DNA from: DTU078 sp033808535
GTDB taxonomy: Bacteria; Bacillota; Clostridia; Oscillospirales; CAG-272
Assembly: GCA_033808535.1 (NCBI GenBank)
Contig: JAPXNL010000042.1
Coordinates: 1-15,209, forward strand
Length of the DNA stretch: 15,209 nt
Direction of reading: 5' to 3'
The notes below the pieces were generated by a model that made no database searches, was not told where the DNA came from, and saw only the letters and a list, made by a program, of their open reading frames with translations. This document shows, piece after piece, positions 8,374 to 14,874 of the stretch. The number at the start of each line of letters is the position of its first letter. Position 1 is the stretch's first letter. Both the position numbers and the translations under genes were made by a program.

Positions 8374-8607
8374 TTATTTATCTTTCACCTGCGATTTCAC
8401 AACGACGTATCCCTGTGCGGTGATCGCCTTCTCCACATCTGCAACGGTTGCCTTTTCCTCGTCAAAGTCGAATTTTACTTTGCTTGAGGTAAACGATACG
8501 TTTACGCTGTCTTTTTCAACGCCGCTCACCGCTTTGACCGCGTTTTCGATCTTCTTCACGCATGACGGGCAAACCAGTGTTTCCAGTTGTATTGTTGCTT
8601 TTTGCAT
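8374..8607 (-). CDS. Small HMA-domain metal-binding protein (CopZ-like fold)
   Basis: The 77-residue product is a single heavy-metal-associated domain with the ferredoxin-like order of strands and helices. The metal loop is LVCPSC, giving Cys13 and Cys16. It lacks the usual Gly-Met before the first Cys. VKKIENAVKAVSGV and VADVEKAITAQGY are the two helices expected for the fold. The start is taken as ATG 8605-8607 rather than the ATG six bases upstream, because AAGGAGAG is at proper distance (eight bases) only from the former. It begins 20 bases after the end of the P-type ATPase gene and is likely in the same operon. Since that ATPase has no HMA domain of its own, this protein may act as its detached domain or metallochaperone in the cytoplasm. 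Metal identity is open; CopZ-type copper binding should not be assumed. Confidence 0.9.
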   Translation of the reverse strand: MQKATIQLETLVCPSCVKKIENAVKAVSGVEKDSVNVSFTSSKVKFDFDEEKATVADVEKAITAQGYVVVKSQVKDK

Positions 8608-8627
8608 TTCCATCTCTCCTTATATTA

Positions 8628-10484
8628 TTATCTTAATTTGTAACGGAGAAGCCTCATTCCATTTAAAATCACGACCAGTATGCTTGCTTCGTGAGCGAGC
8701 ATGCCAACAGACATATTCATCCATTCGCTTAAAAACACACTTGCAAGCAGGACCAGCACGACGCCTACCGCGATGAAAATGTTCTGGCGCATATTGCTCG
8801 CTGTCGCTTTTGCTAAACCGAGCGCATGAGGCAAGCGGCTGAAATCCGAATTCATCAGCACGACATCCGAGGTTTCAATTGCGACATCAGTACCGCTCCC
8901 CATCGCAATGCCGATATGTGCCTGCGCAAGCGATGGGCTGTCATTTACGCCATCCCCGACGAATGCAACAATGCGGCCTTTCGCTTTCAGCTCCTCAATA
9001 TATGCCGATTTGTCCTCCGGCAGCATATGTCCGTGTGCCTCTGTCAGTCCAAGCTCACGCGCGACCAGATCGACTGTCCCCTGGTTGTCGCCCGAGAGCA
9101 CGACCAGATTTTTAACGCCCAGCCGTCTCAATTTCAGCAGATTCTCTTTTACTCCCGGGCGAACCTGATCTCGAATACCCATCAGCACCTTTAACTGGCC
9201 GTCGACGGCGGTTAAAACAAGCGAGTTGCCGTTTGCCTCAAACCGGTCAATGTCCGCGCGTGCTTTCTCGGACAGCTTGACATTCTCCCGTTCCATCAGT
9301 GAAACATTGCCGACCGCGACCCTGTGCCCGTTTACATTGGCAACAATTCCGCCGCCTTTTACAACATCCGTTTTTTCAACCGGATACAGTATAGCGGTTC
9401 CGATATGCTCTACAACTGCATTGGCTAAAGGATGGTCGGATTCATTTTCAACGCTTGCAAGATATGCCATCACCTCTCCGATGTCGCCGCCCTCTATGTA
9501 GACTTCTTTGTCTACAACTTTAGGATTGCCTATCGTCAGTGTGCCCGTTTTGTCAAAAACGATTGTGTCAACTCTGCTGAAATCGCCGATCACTTCGCTG
9601 CCTTTTAGGAGCACGCCGTGCCGCGCCCCGTTGCCGATGCCCGCTACGTTTGAGACAGGCACGCCGATAACAAGTGCGCCGGGGCACCCGAGCACCAAAA
9701 TTGTTATGGCAAGCTCAATGTTCCGCGAGATTATCCATACGATAACGGCGAGCACCAATACTGCCGGAGTATAGTACTTTGCAAACCTGTCAATGAAGCG
9801 CTCGGCGGCAGATTTTGAATCCTGCGCTTCTTCAACCAGCTCAATAATCTTGCCGAATGTAGTGTCCTCGCCCACGCGGTCGGCGACAATCTGAAGCGTC
9901 CCGTTTTCCAGAATTGTTCCTGCATATACTCCCGAACCTTTCTCTTTGCCAACCGGTACGGATTCGCCGGTGATGCTCGCCTCATTGACATGCCCTTCCC
10001 CTGACAGAACGGTTCCGTCAACAGGAATTTTCGCGCCTGTTTTGACAAGCAAAATATCGCCAACGTCTACTTCATCGACTTCGACTTCTTCAAACTCGCC
10101 GTTTTCCGTTTGTTTCAGCGCGCTTTCCGGCGCCATTTCGGTCAGCTCTTTTATGGCTGAGCGGGTCTTGTTTAATGTCCGCTGTTCCAGATATGCGCCG
10201 AACAAGAACAGGAAGGTGACAATCGCAGATTCTTCCAAGTTCCAAATCAAAAATGCCCCGACAACCGCAATGGTAACCAGAAGGTCAATGCTGACAACTT
10301 TGACCCGCAATGCCTGAAAGGCCTGGATTGCAATCGGGATAACCCCTAAAACAGAGGTTATGGCAAATGCCCCGACTGCCACAGCTTCGCTTCTGAAAGC
10401 AAATTTGCCGATAAAACCGATGGCAATAAGTATTGCACCGATCAGGGCTATATGATTTTTCCGGCTTAGAATAAACCTCAGCAT
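8628..10484 (-). CDS. P1B-type heavy-metal ATPase with CPG motif
   Basis: This 618-residue membrane pump exports metal ions using ATP. Order of parts: two N-terminal membrane helices, a second pair around 65-105, the actuator motif TGES (172-175), a helix pair containing LGCPGALVIG, the phosphorylation site DKTGT (311-315), the His-Pro pair of P1B enzymes (351-352), GDGVND (510-515) and two C-terminal helices. The metal-site helix reads Cys-Pro-Gly (267-269) where copper and zinc pumps have CPC and P1B-4 pumps have SPC. The last helix has HEASILVVILNGMRLL, close to the HEGG/S-T motif of P1B-4 iron/cobalt exporters. There is no N-terminal HMA domain. The ATG at 10484 is preferred to an in-frame TTG at 10502; neither has a strong ribosome site. 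It follows the Ric-like gene by about 30 bases and precedes the HMA gene by 20. Specificity is unknown; iron or another divalent metal is plausible. Confidence 0.93.
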   Translation of the reverse strand: MLRFILSRKNHIALIGAILIAIGFIGKFAFRSEAVAVGAFAITSVLGVIPIAIQAFQALRVKVVSIDLLVTIAVVGAFLIWNLEESAIVTFLFLFGAYLEQRTLNKTRSAIKELTEMAPESALKQTENGEFEEVEVDEVDVGDILLVKTGAKIPVDGTVLSGEGHVNEASITGESVPVGKEKGSGVYAGTILENGTLQIVADRVGEDTTFGKIIELVEEAQDSKSAAERFIDRFAKYYTPAVLVLAVIVWIISRNIELAITILVLGCPGALVIGVPVSNVAGIGNGARHGVLLKGSEVIGDFSRVDTIVFDKTGTLTIGNPKVVDKEVYIEGGDIGEVMAYLASVENESDHPLANAVVEHIGTAILYPVEKTDVVKGGGIVANVNGHRVAVGNVSLMERENVKLSEKARADIDRFEANGNSLVLTAVDGQLKVLMGIRDQVRPGVKENLLKLRRLGVKNLVVLSGDNQGTVDLVARELGLTEAHGHMLPEDKSAYIEELKAKGRIVAFVGDGVNDSPSLAQAHIGIAMGSGTDVAIETSDVVLMNSDFSRLPHALGLAKATASNMRQNIFIAVGVVLVLLASVFLSEWMNMSVGMLAHEASILVVILNGMRLLRYKLR

Positions 10485-10515
10485 ATTCTCGTCTTCTTTC
10501 AATAAAGCTGCTCAG

Positions 10516-10806
10516 TTATGCATGATATGCACTGTCAAGCTCTGCCAGCATATTATATACAGCCTCAAAGCTTTCGCACACATCATCGGGCACAGTGTAA
10601 TTGTCGGTTAACATGCGCAGCCTTGCAAACTCTTCGCCCAAATCCGGTTTTTCGGATTTCGATTCTTTGGCTTTGGTTATGATTGCATCAAACAGCTCGC
10701 GGACAGTATGAAATTCCGGGTGATGGACACCATGAACCCTGTCAACAACCGGCACATACTGTTTCAATGTTTTGGCGTACTTTTTCATTGCCTCGCTGAA
10801 AGTCAT
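10516..10806 (-). CDS. Short Ric/YtfE-like His-rich protein
   Basis: The 96-residue, helix-rich protein resembles two segments of the Ric/YtfE family, which repairs iron-sulfur clusters with a di-iron hemerythrin-like site. DRVHGVHHPEFHTVRELF (residues 22-39) matches the RVHGxxHPEL region, and TVPDDVCESFEAVYNMLAEL (71-90) matches the TPPEDACNTYRALYxxLxEL region. It has His25, His28, His29, His33 and His95. It lacks the HMxKEExLFP ligand segment and stops before the final HIHLEN segment. A normal di-iron site therefore cannot form in one chain as known for YtfE. AAGGAGGGAG just before the ATG at 10806 is a strong ribosome site. It is first in the apparent operon with the metal ATPase and HMA genes, so a metal or iron-stress role is inferred. 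Assignment to the family is from remembered motifs and is tentative. Confidence 0.7.
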   Translation of the reverse strand: MTFSEAMKKYAKTLKQYVPVVDRVHGVHHPEFHTVRELFDAIITKAKESKSEKPDLGEEFARLRMLTDNYTVPDDVCESFEAVYNMLAELDSAYHA

Positions 10807-10855
10807 TTTTTCTCCCTCCTTATTCAGTCTGTTGATACTCTCTGGACTTTACTAT

Positions 10856-10864
10856 ATTATACCA
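10856..10864 (-). promoter_or_regulatory. Extended -10 promoter of the metal operon
   Basis: On the minus strand TGGTATAAT is a perfect extended -10 about 45 bases before the first gene. No good -35 hexamer is present at 16-18 bases, which is allowed for extended -10 promoters or activated promoters. Confidence 0.55.
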
Positions 10865-11037
10865 CACAGGTGCATATTTAGTATGTTGTTTTTACAACTT
10901 ATAAGTTATTTTTCTAACATTTTGCTGAAAACAATTGCGCTAAAATTGATTTATGGGCGACGACTTCACAACCTTCAGTAAATTCACGGTGCTTTCCAAA
11001 TTGTTTGATGCCTGTTCTCATGTAGTTTTTCCGGACT

Positions 11038-11077
11038 TTTAAGCATTATATCATTGATTTAAGCATTATATCATTGA
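11038..11077. repeat. Two exact tandem copies of a 20-bp unit
   Basis: The unit TTTAAGCATTATATCATTGA occurs at 11038-11057 and, identical and adjacent, at 11058-11077. It is AT-rich and lies in non-coding DNA between the metal operon and the terminator of the DUF2935-like gene. Confidence 0.9.
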
Positions 11078-11169
11078 AATTTTTGCAAATGCCTATCGCG
11101 AAAACTAATTCCGACAGGAGTATCAATTTTATCGCAAACAACAAAAATATCCAATTACCTTGCAGAACG

Positions 11170-11203
11170 AAAAAAGCCTTTCTTGCCGGCATCGGCAAAA
11201 GGC
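11170..11203 (-). terminator. Intrinsic terminator of the DUF2935-like gene
   Basis: Read on the minus strand, GCCTTT-TGCCG pairs with CGGCA-(GA bulge)-AAAGGC around a four-base loop and is followed by six T residues (11170-11175). A second hairpin, GCCCGAC/GTCGGGC (11217-11237), lies just before it in the direction of transcription. Confidence 0.8.
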
Positions 11204-11216
11204 AGGCACAAAATCA

Positions 11217-11237
11217 GCCCGACTTTTCAGGTCGGGC
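11217..11237. terminator. Accessory hairpin before the main terminator
   Basis: GCCCGAC (11217-11223) and GTCGGGC (11231-11237) form a 7-bp stem with a seven-base loop. The minus-strand side is followed by TGATTTTG, a weak T-tract, so it may be an auxiliary stop signal in tandem with the stronger hairpin. Confidence 0.55.
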
Positions 11238-11277
11238 CTTATCTTATAATTTTATGAAACAAATCCCATTCACAATT

Positions 11278-12198
11278 TCAGTTGCAGCACTTACCCATTA
11301 TGCATAAAAAGTGGTTTGCTTCGCGCAGGACATGGTCGCCCAGCAGCGGTATTATTATAGATTCTATCCTGCAATCCAATAACCCTCGCGTACCGGTTGC
11401 CTTGAAATCGCGCAGCCTTTCAGTTGCCTCGCGGCTTTCTGCTGTGACACCCGCTATATCCATAGTACACTTTGCAGCGCGTTCCGCTTCCTCGGTTAAT
11501 TCGTCGAACTCTTTGCCGAACATTCTAGCCGCCTTGATAAGCGCCTCTTCAGACGGGTCAAGCAACCCTGCAATGAATTTCGCGTGTTCTGCCATCTGGC
11601 GGTTCCAGAACAATACCTGACATATAATCTCTCTGGGCCCTGAAATATCCATTCTGCGGCAGAGCATTGCGAGCATTTGCATGAAGTGCCGTGCTTCTCT
11701 CAGTATATGCTCTATCAGCAGAGGATAATTCAACGTAAACACCCTGCAGTTCCTCACGCATTGGAGCAGGTTTTCTTTGAATGCGGCAAGTTCTCCGGTC
11801 AATTTAAACGCTTTGCGGTTAAGTTTTTCAACCGCATCTTCAAGTTTGTCACATGGCATTGAACAGACAGGGTGCAAATCTTCCTCACGCCTTGTCAGCT
11901 CAAAGTTGAACGGTATACCGGTGTAGAAGTTTGTAAGCTTCTCAGCCTGCAGCGTAAATCTTGTGACAGCCTGATGAGAATCTATCAAATCACGGCTAAC
12001 GTTCCCGTTAGCCAAATCTGTAGCTTCGCATAGCAGACGTTCAAATTCTTGCTTTAAAATCCCTGCTTTCTCTGCTAAATCCCTGTCTCTCGGTGTAAAA
12101 CCTATTTCAAGGAAAAAGCAATGTTCTTTCATTATTCTTAAGAAAAACAAGTTTAAATCGAGCGACATTATAATGAATTCTTGTTGGGATATCAACAT
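11278..12198 (-). CDS. DUF2935-like two-repeat ferritin-like protein
   Basis: The 306-residue, almost wholly helical protein is built of two similar halves. Each half opens with an FF/FW-x-x-x-M-x-E-H helix (LFFLRIMKEHCFFLE, residues 17-31; LFWNRQMAEHAKFIAGLLDP, 196-215). Each closes with an H-x3-E-x2-H helix (HILREARHF from His164; HVLREANHF from His289). This is the pattern of DUF2935, whose known members have a ferritin-like fold and bind metal; the Glu-His pair plus HxxxExxH supplies suitable ligands in each half. The cellular role is not known. AGGAGGTGA at 12202-12210 is a near-perfect ribosome site and fixes the ATG at 12198. No signal peptide is present. The protein ends in CCN with several extra Cys. 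It is transcribed alone and ends at the terminator at 11170. Co-location with the metal operon is suggestive only. Confidence 0.85.
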   Translation of the reverse strand: MLISQQEFIIMSLDLNLFFLRIMKEHCFFLEIGFTPRDRDLAEKAGILKQEFERLLCEATDLANGNVSRDLIDSHQAVTRFTLQAEKLTNFYTGIPFNFELTRREEDLHPVCSMPCDKLEDAVEKLNRKAFKLTGELAAFKENLLQCVRNCRVFTLNYPLLIEHILREARHFMQMLAMLCRRMDISGPREIICQVLFWNRQMAEHAKFIAGLLDPSEEALIKAARMFGKEFDELTEEAERAAKCTMDIAGVTAESREATERLRDFKATGTRGLLDCRIESIIIPLLGDHVLREANHFLCIMGKCCN

Positions 12199-12223
12199 TT
12201 TTCACCTCCTGAGTACCCATATC

Positions 12224-12251
12224 ATAATATGTTAAAATATATTTTTGTTGA
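12224..12251 (-). promoter_or_regulatory. Possible promoter of the DUF2935-like gene
   Basis: On the minus strand TCAACA (12246-12251), 16 bases, TATTAT (12224-12229). The area is very AT-rich, so chance matches are likely, and an alternative -10 (TATGAT, 12221-12226) overlaps it. Confidence 0.3.
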
Positions 12252-12362
12252 TTGACCGTATAAATTCTCCATATACAGGATGTTTGCAGATTTTGATGTC
12301 GTAACTGCTATATTATCAAAAAAAATCGCCGTAAAATTCAAGTTCGGCATAACGATATTGAC

Positions 12363-12404
12363 AAAAAAAGCGACACTCTACAAGCCAATCATAGAGTGTC
12401 GCTT
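12363..12404 (-). terminator. Intrinsic terminator of the conserved hypothetical gene
   Basis: A perfect 13-bp stem, AAGCGACACTCTA (12368-12380) with TAGAGTGTCGCTT (12392-12404), has an 11-base loop. On the minus strand it runs into seven T residues (12363-12369). Confidence 0.9.
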
Positions 12405-12441
12405 CAGACTTAATAGTGCTATGTAATAAGCCAAATAATGT

Positions 12442-13497
12442 TTAACTCTCCGTGCCCGAATAATGAAGAATCAACAGTGCCCTGAAGGTTATATCGCATG
12501 CCTTGCGGATTTTTGATCTCCAGTCCACCTCGAGCTGCAATCCGGCATATGGTCCCCATTTTCTGAACATAAATTCCTCTGCGTAAGCATGGCAGATCCC
12601 GTCATCATCGATAGCAGCGGCAATTTCATCAATTATTTCGCCTAAAGCCGGAATATATGGCACGACACCGCACCTTGCAAGCCATTCGAGATATTCAAAA
12701 TGCAAATATTCTTTGCCGGTTTTATGCTCAATCCGTTTCAGGCTGAACCCCTGGGACGGAAAACATTCGCAGGCGCCGAGCACATGCCCGACCCACACAT
12801 CGGCTTTGAGATCGATAAGATCGGAATTGTCAGTCCTCATCATTTTGGCAACAGAATCGGCTAAAGTTTTTATATTTTCTTCGGTTTTCCATGAGTCTGT
12901 ATGCGCCAAAATGTCAAGATGGTAGCGGCACGGCCATTTTTCATAGTCTTTGAAGACTCGACGGCGATTGCCTGACTTGACCAAACGGGATACATCCAGA
13001 ATCGAATCAACCTCAAGCACACGCTTAAACGAATCAAGTGAGAGTTGCACAAGCGGGTTAATATCTATTTCATCTGCATACCCGGCACGTGCTATGCAGG
13101 CGCAGCGAATAAGCTCATTTCCTACTGTCGGATATTTATATACATCCAAAACCCGTCCGTTTGGTGTGTATATTTTATCATCGAGCGGAATTGTCGCAAA
13201 AGCATCCATAGCGCGCTTCAACACGGGTGTTTCTTTATTAATACCTTTTTCTCCAAGGTATTTGGTACCGCCTTCCTGCGTTTCAAGATCCCTGTGTAGA
13301 CCTCTCCCAATCCAGCCGTTTTCCTGCTGACATGCCATTATGCGCTGTATCATCGGTTCAGTCATAATCTGCTCCTGATACAGCGCAGCTTCATCGGGTT
13401 TAAGGTTATGCAATATTTCGCTTTTTACACGACGCTTGATTGATGGGTTTGCATTGTCAAGCAGAAACTCTATCATCTTTTGCTTTTTACGTTCCAT
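12442..13497 (-). CDS. Conserved hypothetical protein, possible helical-repeat fold
   Basis: The 351-residue product has no catalytic motif I can name. I recognise the pattern as a hypothetical protein widely found in Clostridia, with stretches such as PSIKRRVKSEIL near the start, CQQENGWIGRGLH, GTKYLGEKGI, TPVLKRAMDAF, LIRCACIARAGY, WPCRYHLDILAHTDSW and WVGHVLGACECFPSQGF. The QENGWIG-like segment and repeated helix pairs recall alpha/alpha toroid proteins of the prenyltransferase/squalene-cyclase type, but the acidic catalytic motif of cyclases is missing, so this is weak. The ATG at 13497 is chosen because GGAAAGGTG stands six bases before it; an in-frame extension of 18 codons to 13551 has no ribosome site. 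No signal peptide or membrane helix is seen, so it is likely cytoplasmic. It is a single-gene unit with its own terminator. Function unknown. Confidence 0.85.
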   Translation of the reverse strand: MERKKQKMIEFLLDNANPSIKRRVKSEILHNLKPDEAALYQEQIMTEPMIQRIMACQQENGWIGRGLHRDLETQEGGTKYLGEKGINKETPVLKRAMDAFATIPLDDKIYTPNGRVLDVYKYPTVGNELIRCACIARAGYADEIDINPLVQLSLDSFKRVLEVDSILDVSRLVKSGNRRRVFKDYEKWPCRYHLDILAHTDSWKTEENIKTLADSVAKMMRTDNSDLIDLKADVWVGHVLGACECFPSQGFSLKRIEHKTGKEYLHFEYLEWLARCGVVPYIPALGEIIDEIAAAIDDDGICHAYAEEFMFRKWGPYAGLQLEVDWRSKIRKACDITFRALLILHYSGTES

Positions 13498-13570
13498 GCT
13501 GAGCACCTTTCCGGTATTGACTTTACGTTCGGTGAAACAGTTAAAAAACATAAGTGCTAAGGCATTTGAG

Positions 13571-13601
13571 ATTATACTGATTTTGATATGTAATAATTCA
13601 A
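13571..13601 (-). promoter_or_regulatory. Possible promoter of the conserved hypothetical gene
   Basis: On the minus strand TTGAAT (13596-13601) and TATAAT (13571-13576) are separated by 19 bases, longer than ideal. The perfect -10 box is the main support. Confidence 0.4.
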
Positions 13602-13753
13602 AATCGCGGGTTTAGTTTTAAATATTGTTGTGTTATCAGAATAACAGTAGCTATTTAAAGGCTGCTTGCGGCGGACGAACTCTATAAGCCTCTTATTCAT
13701 ATTATATTAGTGAGCGAAAGCTCAAGAAGTATGTGAAGAAGGAGAGAATACAA

Positions 13754-14296
13754 ATGCCTTTTGTTGCTCATAACCGCAACTGTGTCTGCAAGCATAATAA
13801 TGTTCAACCGTACAAACCCGCAAAGATTTTTTTGGAATGCGGATTCGACCCTCAGGACGCCATATTTAAAATAGACGACGGCTGTGTTAAGGAACACCAG
13901 AAATTCGTTTTGGATCGCGTATTGGTAGACACCTCGCATTTATGCAAACCACAGATTAAATTCGAGTTTTCAAGCCTTGTAGTTTTTGAAGCTGAAGACG
14001 AAGAAGGCGACGAGCATGAGGTTGAGGTAAACTTGTTGTTTAAGCTAGTCAAAGTATGTAACGGCGTTGAAGAGGTCGTCAGAAGCTGGGAATATCTGAA
14101 AGAGTTTGACATAGAGAATAATATTGATGAACTCGAAGTAGAGATCAGCGAGCCTTTTACCGTTGCATTCTGCGATAAAACCTGCCCCGGTTGCTGCGAA
14201 TATAAGATGGTTGTAGAAGGCGTCGATTTTGAAGGCGAATTCGAATACCTTTATGTTATCAAGCCCAGCTTAAGCGCCATCGTCCAGGGCTCATAA
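13754..14296 (+). CDS. DUF4489-like Cys-cluster protein
   Basis: The 180-residue acidic protein resembles the DUF4489 family of Clostridia. KIFLECGFD matches the family ILLECG opening, and VLVDTSHLCKPQIKFEFSSLVVF matches the signature of Val-x-x-Asp-Thr-Ser followed by a lysine-rich Phe-Ser-Ser strand. The rest is predicted beta structure. It adds two Cys clusters: CVCKHNN near the N-terminus and CDKTCPGCCEY near residue 145-155, which could bind metal or form disulfides. No signal peptide or membrane helix is visible. The ATG at 13754 is chosen because AAGAAGGAGAG lies just before it; an upstream in-frame GTG at 13733 would put that site inside the coding region. No clear promoter is seen. 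The gene ends before a good terminator at 14395. The family has no known function; a beta-sandwich surface or spore-related role has been guessed for such proteins but is not shown here. Confidence 0.75.
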   Translation: MPFVAHNRNCVCKHNNVQPYKPAKIFLECGFDPQDAIFKIDDGCVKEHQKFVLDRVLVDTSHLCKPQIKFEFSSLVVFEAEDEEGDEHEVEVNLLFKLVKVCNGVEEVVRSWEYLKEFDIENNIDELEVEISEPFTVAFCDKTCPGCCEYKMVVEGVDFEGEFEYLYVIKPSLSAIVQGS

Positions 14297-14394
14297 GGAT
14301 TAACCGGATAAACACCAGGTTTCAATTATTTACGGTATTTACTCAGCAATAGCTATTCAGATTCAGAAAATCACAATTACCTGATTAATGGCAG

Positions 14395-14423
14395 CAGCCA
14401 GACAGATCGTCTGGCTGTTTTTT
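14395..14423 (+). terminator. Intrinsic terminator of the DUF4489-like gene
   Basis: CAGCCAGAC (14395-14403) pairs perfectly with GTCTGGCTG (14409-14417) around a five-base loop, followed by six T residues (14418-14423). Confidence 0.88.
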
Positions 14424-14542
14424 ACTTAACTGTAAAAACGCAACCCGTGCATCTTATCTTCTGATCGCCCATATGGAGAAAATCCCGGTCGGATTGACAG
14501 AACTGCTGTGATAACCGGGTTATATCGCACAAATAATATTAA

Positions 14543-14827
14543 TCAAAGAACTTCTATTACAACTTTTACGTTATCTCCCGGCTGCTTGCCGATTTTATCC
14601 CGTATATCCTTGCGGATTCCGATGATATAGCAGATTGAGCCGTCGGGGTTTTTTTCGCCCATATTGACGACGCTCCCATCGTATGGCTCACCGTCAAAAG
14701 TGGCATGGACCTTTAATCGCCCTTTTCCGAACTCGGCTCTGATATCATACGGGAAATGAACATAAGCACCGCCTCTATCGGCAGCAGATCGGATCTCCGC
14801 TTCATATTCGAAGGTTTTTGAACTCAC
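14543..14827 (-). CDS. DUF1905-domain protein
   Basis: The 94-residue protein is a complete DUF1905 domain, a small beta-barrel. FEYEAEIRSAADRGGAYVHFP is the opening strand pair, with the family motif of Gly-Ala-Tyr-Val and a following Pro, then KVHATFDGEPYDGSVV, the central strand-turn, and IGIRKDIRDKIGKQPGDNVKVVIE, the closing helix and Gly-Asp turn. In many bacteria this domain is fused to a YdeI/OmdA-like segment; here it stands alone. Function is unknown. The start is a GTG at 14827 with no convincing ribosome site before it; an in-frame stop four codons upstream (14837-14839) rules out a longer form. It is flanked by a DUF4489-like gene (convergent) and the end of a second AraC-type gene (same strand, 47 bases upstream), so it could be cotranscribed with the latter. 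Confidence 0.8.
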   Translation of the reverse strand: MSSKTFEYEAEIRSAADRGGAYVHFPYDIRAEFGKGRLKVHATFDGEPYDGSVVNMGEKNPDGSICYIIGIRKDIRDKIGKQPGDNVKVVIEVL

Positions 14828-14874
14828 TAAATCAACTTACTAATTTTCTGGGGATTCGTTTTTCTGCGCTCGTA

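Larger units (their letters stand above)
10807..11169. other. Intergenic region upstream of the metal operon
   Basis: I see no gene here. It holds the operon promoter, then overlapping dyads: GTTGT-TTTT-ACAAC (10885-10898) and the perfect palindrome AACTTATAAGTT (10896-10907), about 35-50 bases upstream of the -10 box. Farther out is a 20-bp tandem repeat (11038-11077). The dyads could be an operator for a metal sensor, but I cannot match them to a known box. The stretch 10910-11037 shows nothing recognisable. Confidence 0.45.

Noticed and set aside
8261..8776. 171-residue plus-strand frame across the HMA gene
   Set aside because: It is antisense to the HMA gene and the end of the ATPase gene, Ser/Thr-rich, with no ribosome site.
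8628..10484. Copper-exporting CopA
   Set aside because: The CPC motif and the copper-specific residues of the last helices are missing and there is no fused HMA domain. A copper label would rest only on the neighbouring HMA protein.
11038..11077. Start of a CRISPR array
   Set aside because: There are only two copies, they are directly adjacent with no spacer, and no cas gene is present.
13498..13551. 18-codon N-terminal extension of the conserved hypothetical protein
   Set aside because: It has no ribosome site, whereas GGAAAGGTG stands just before the ATG at 13497.
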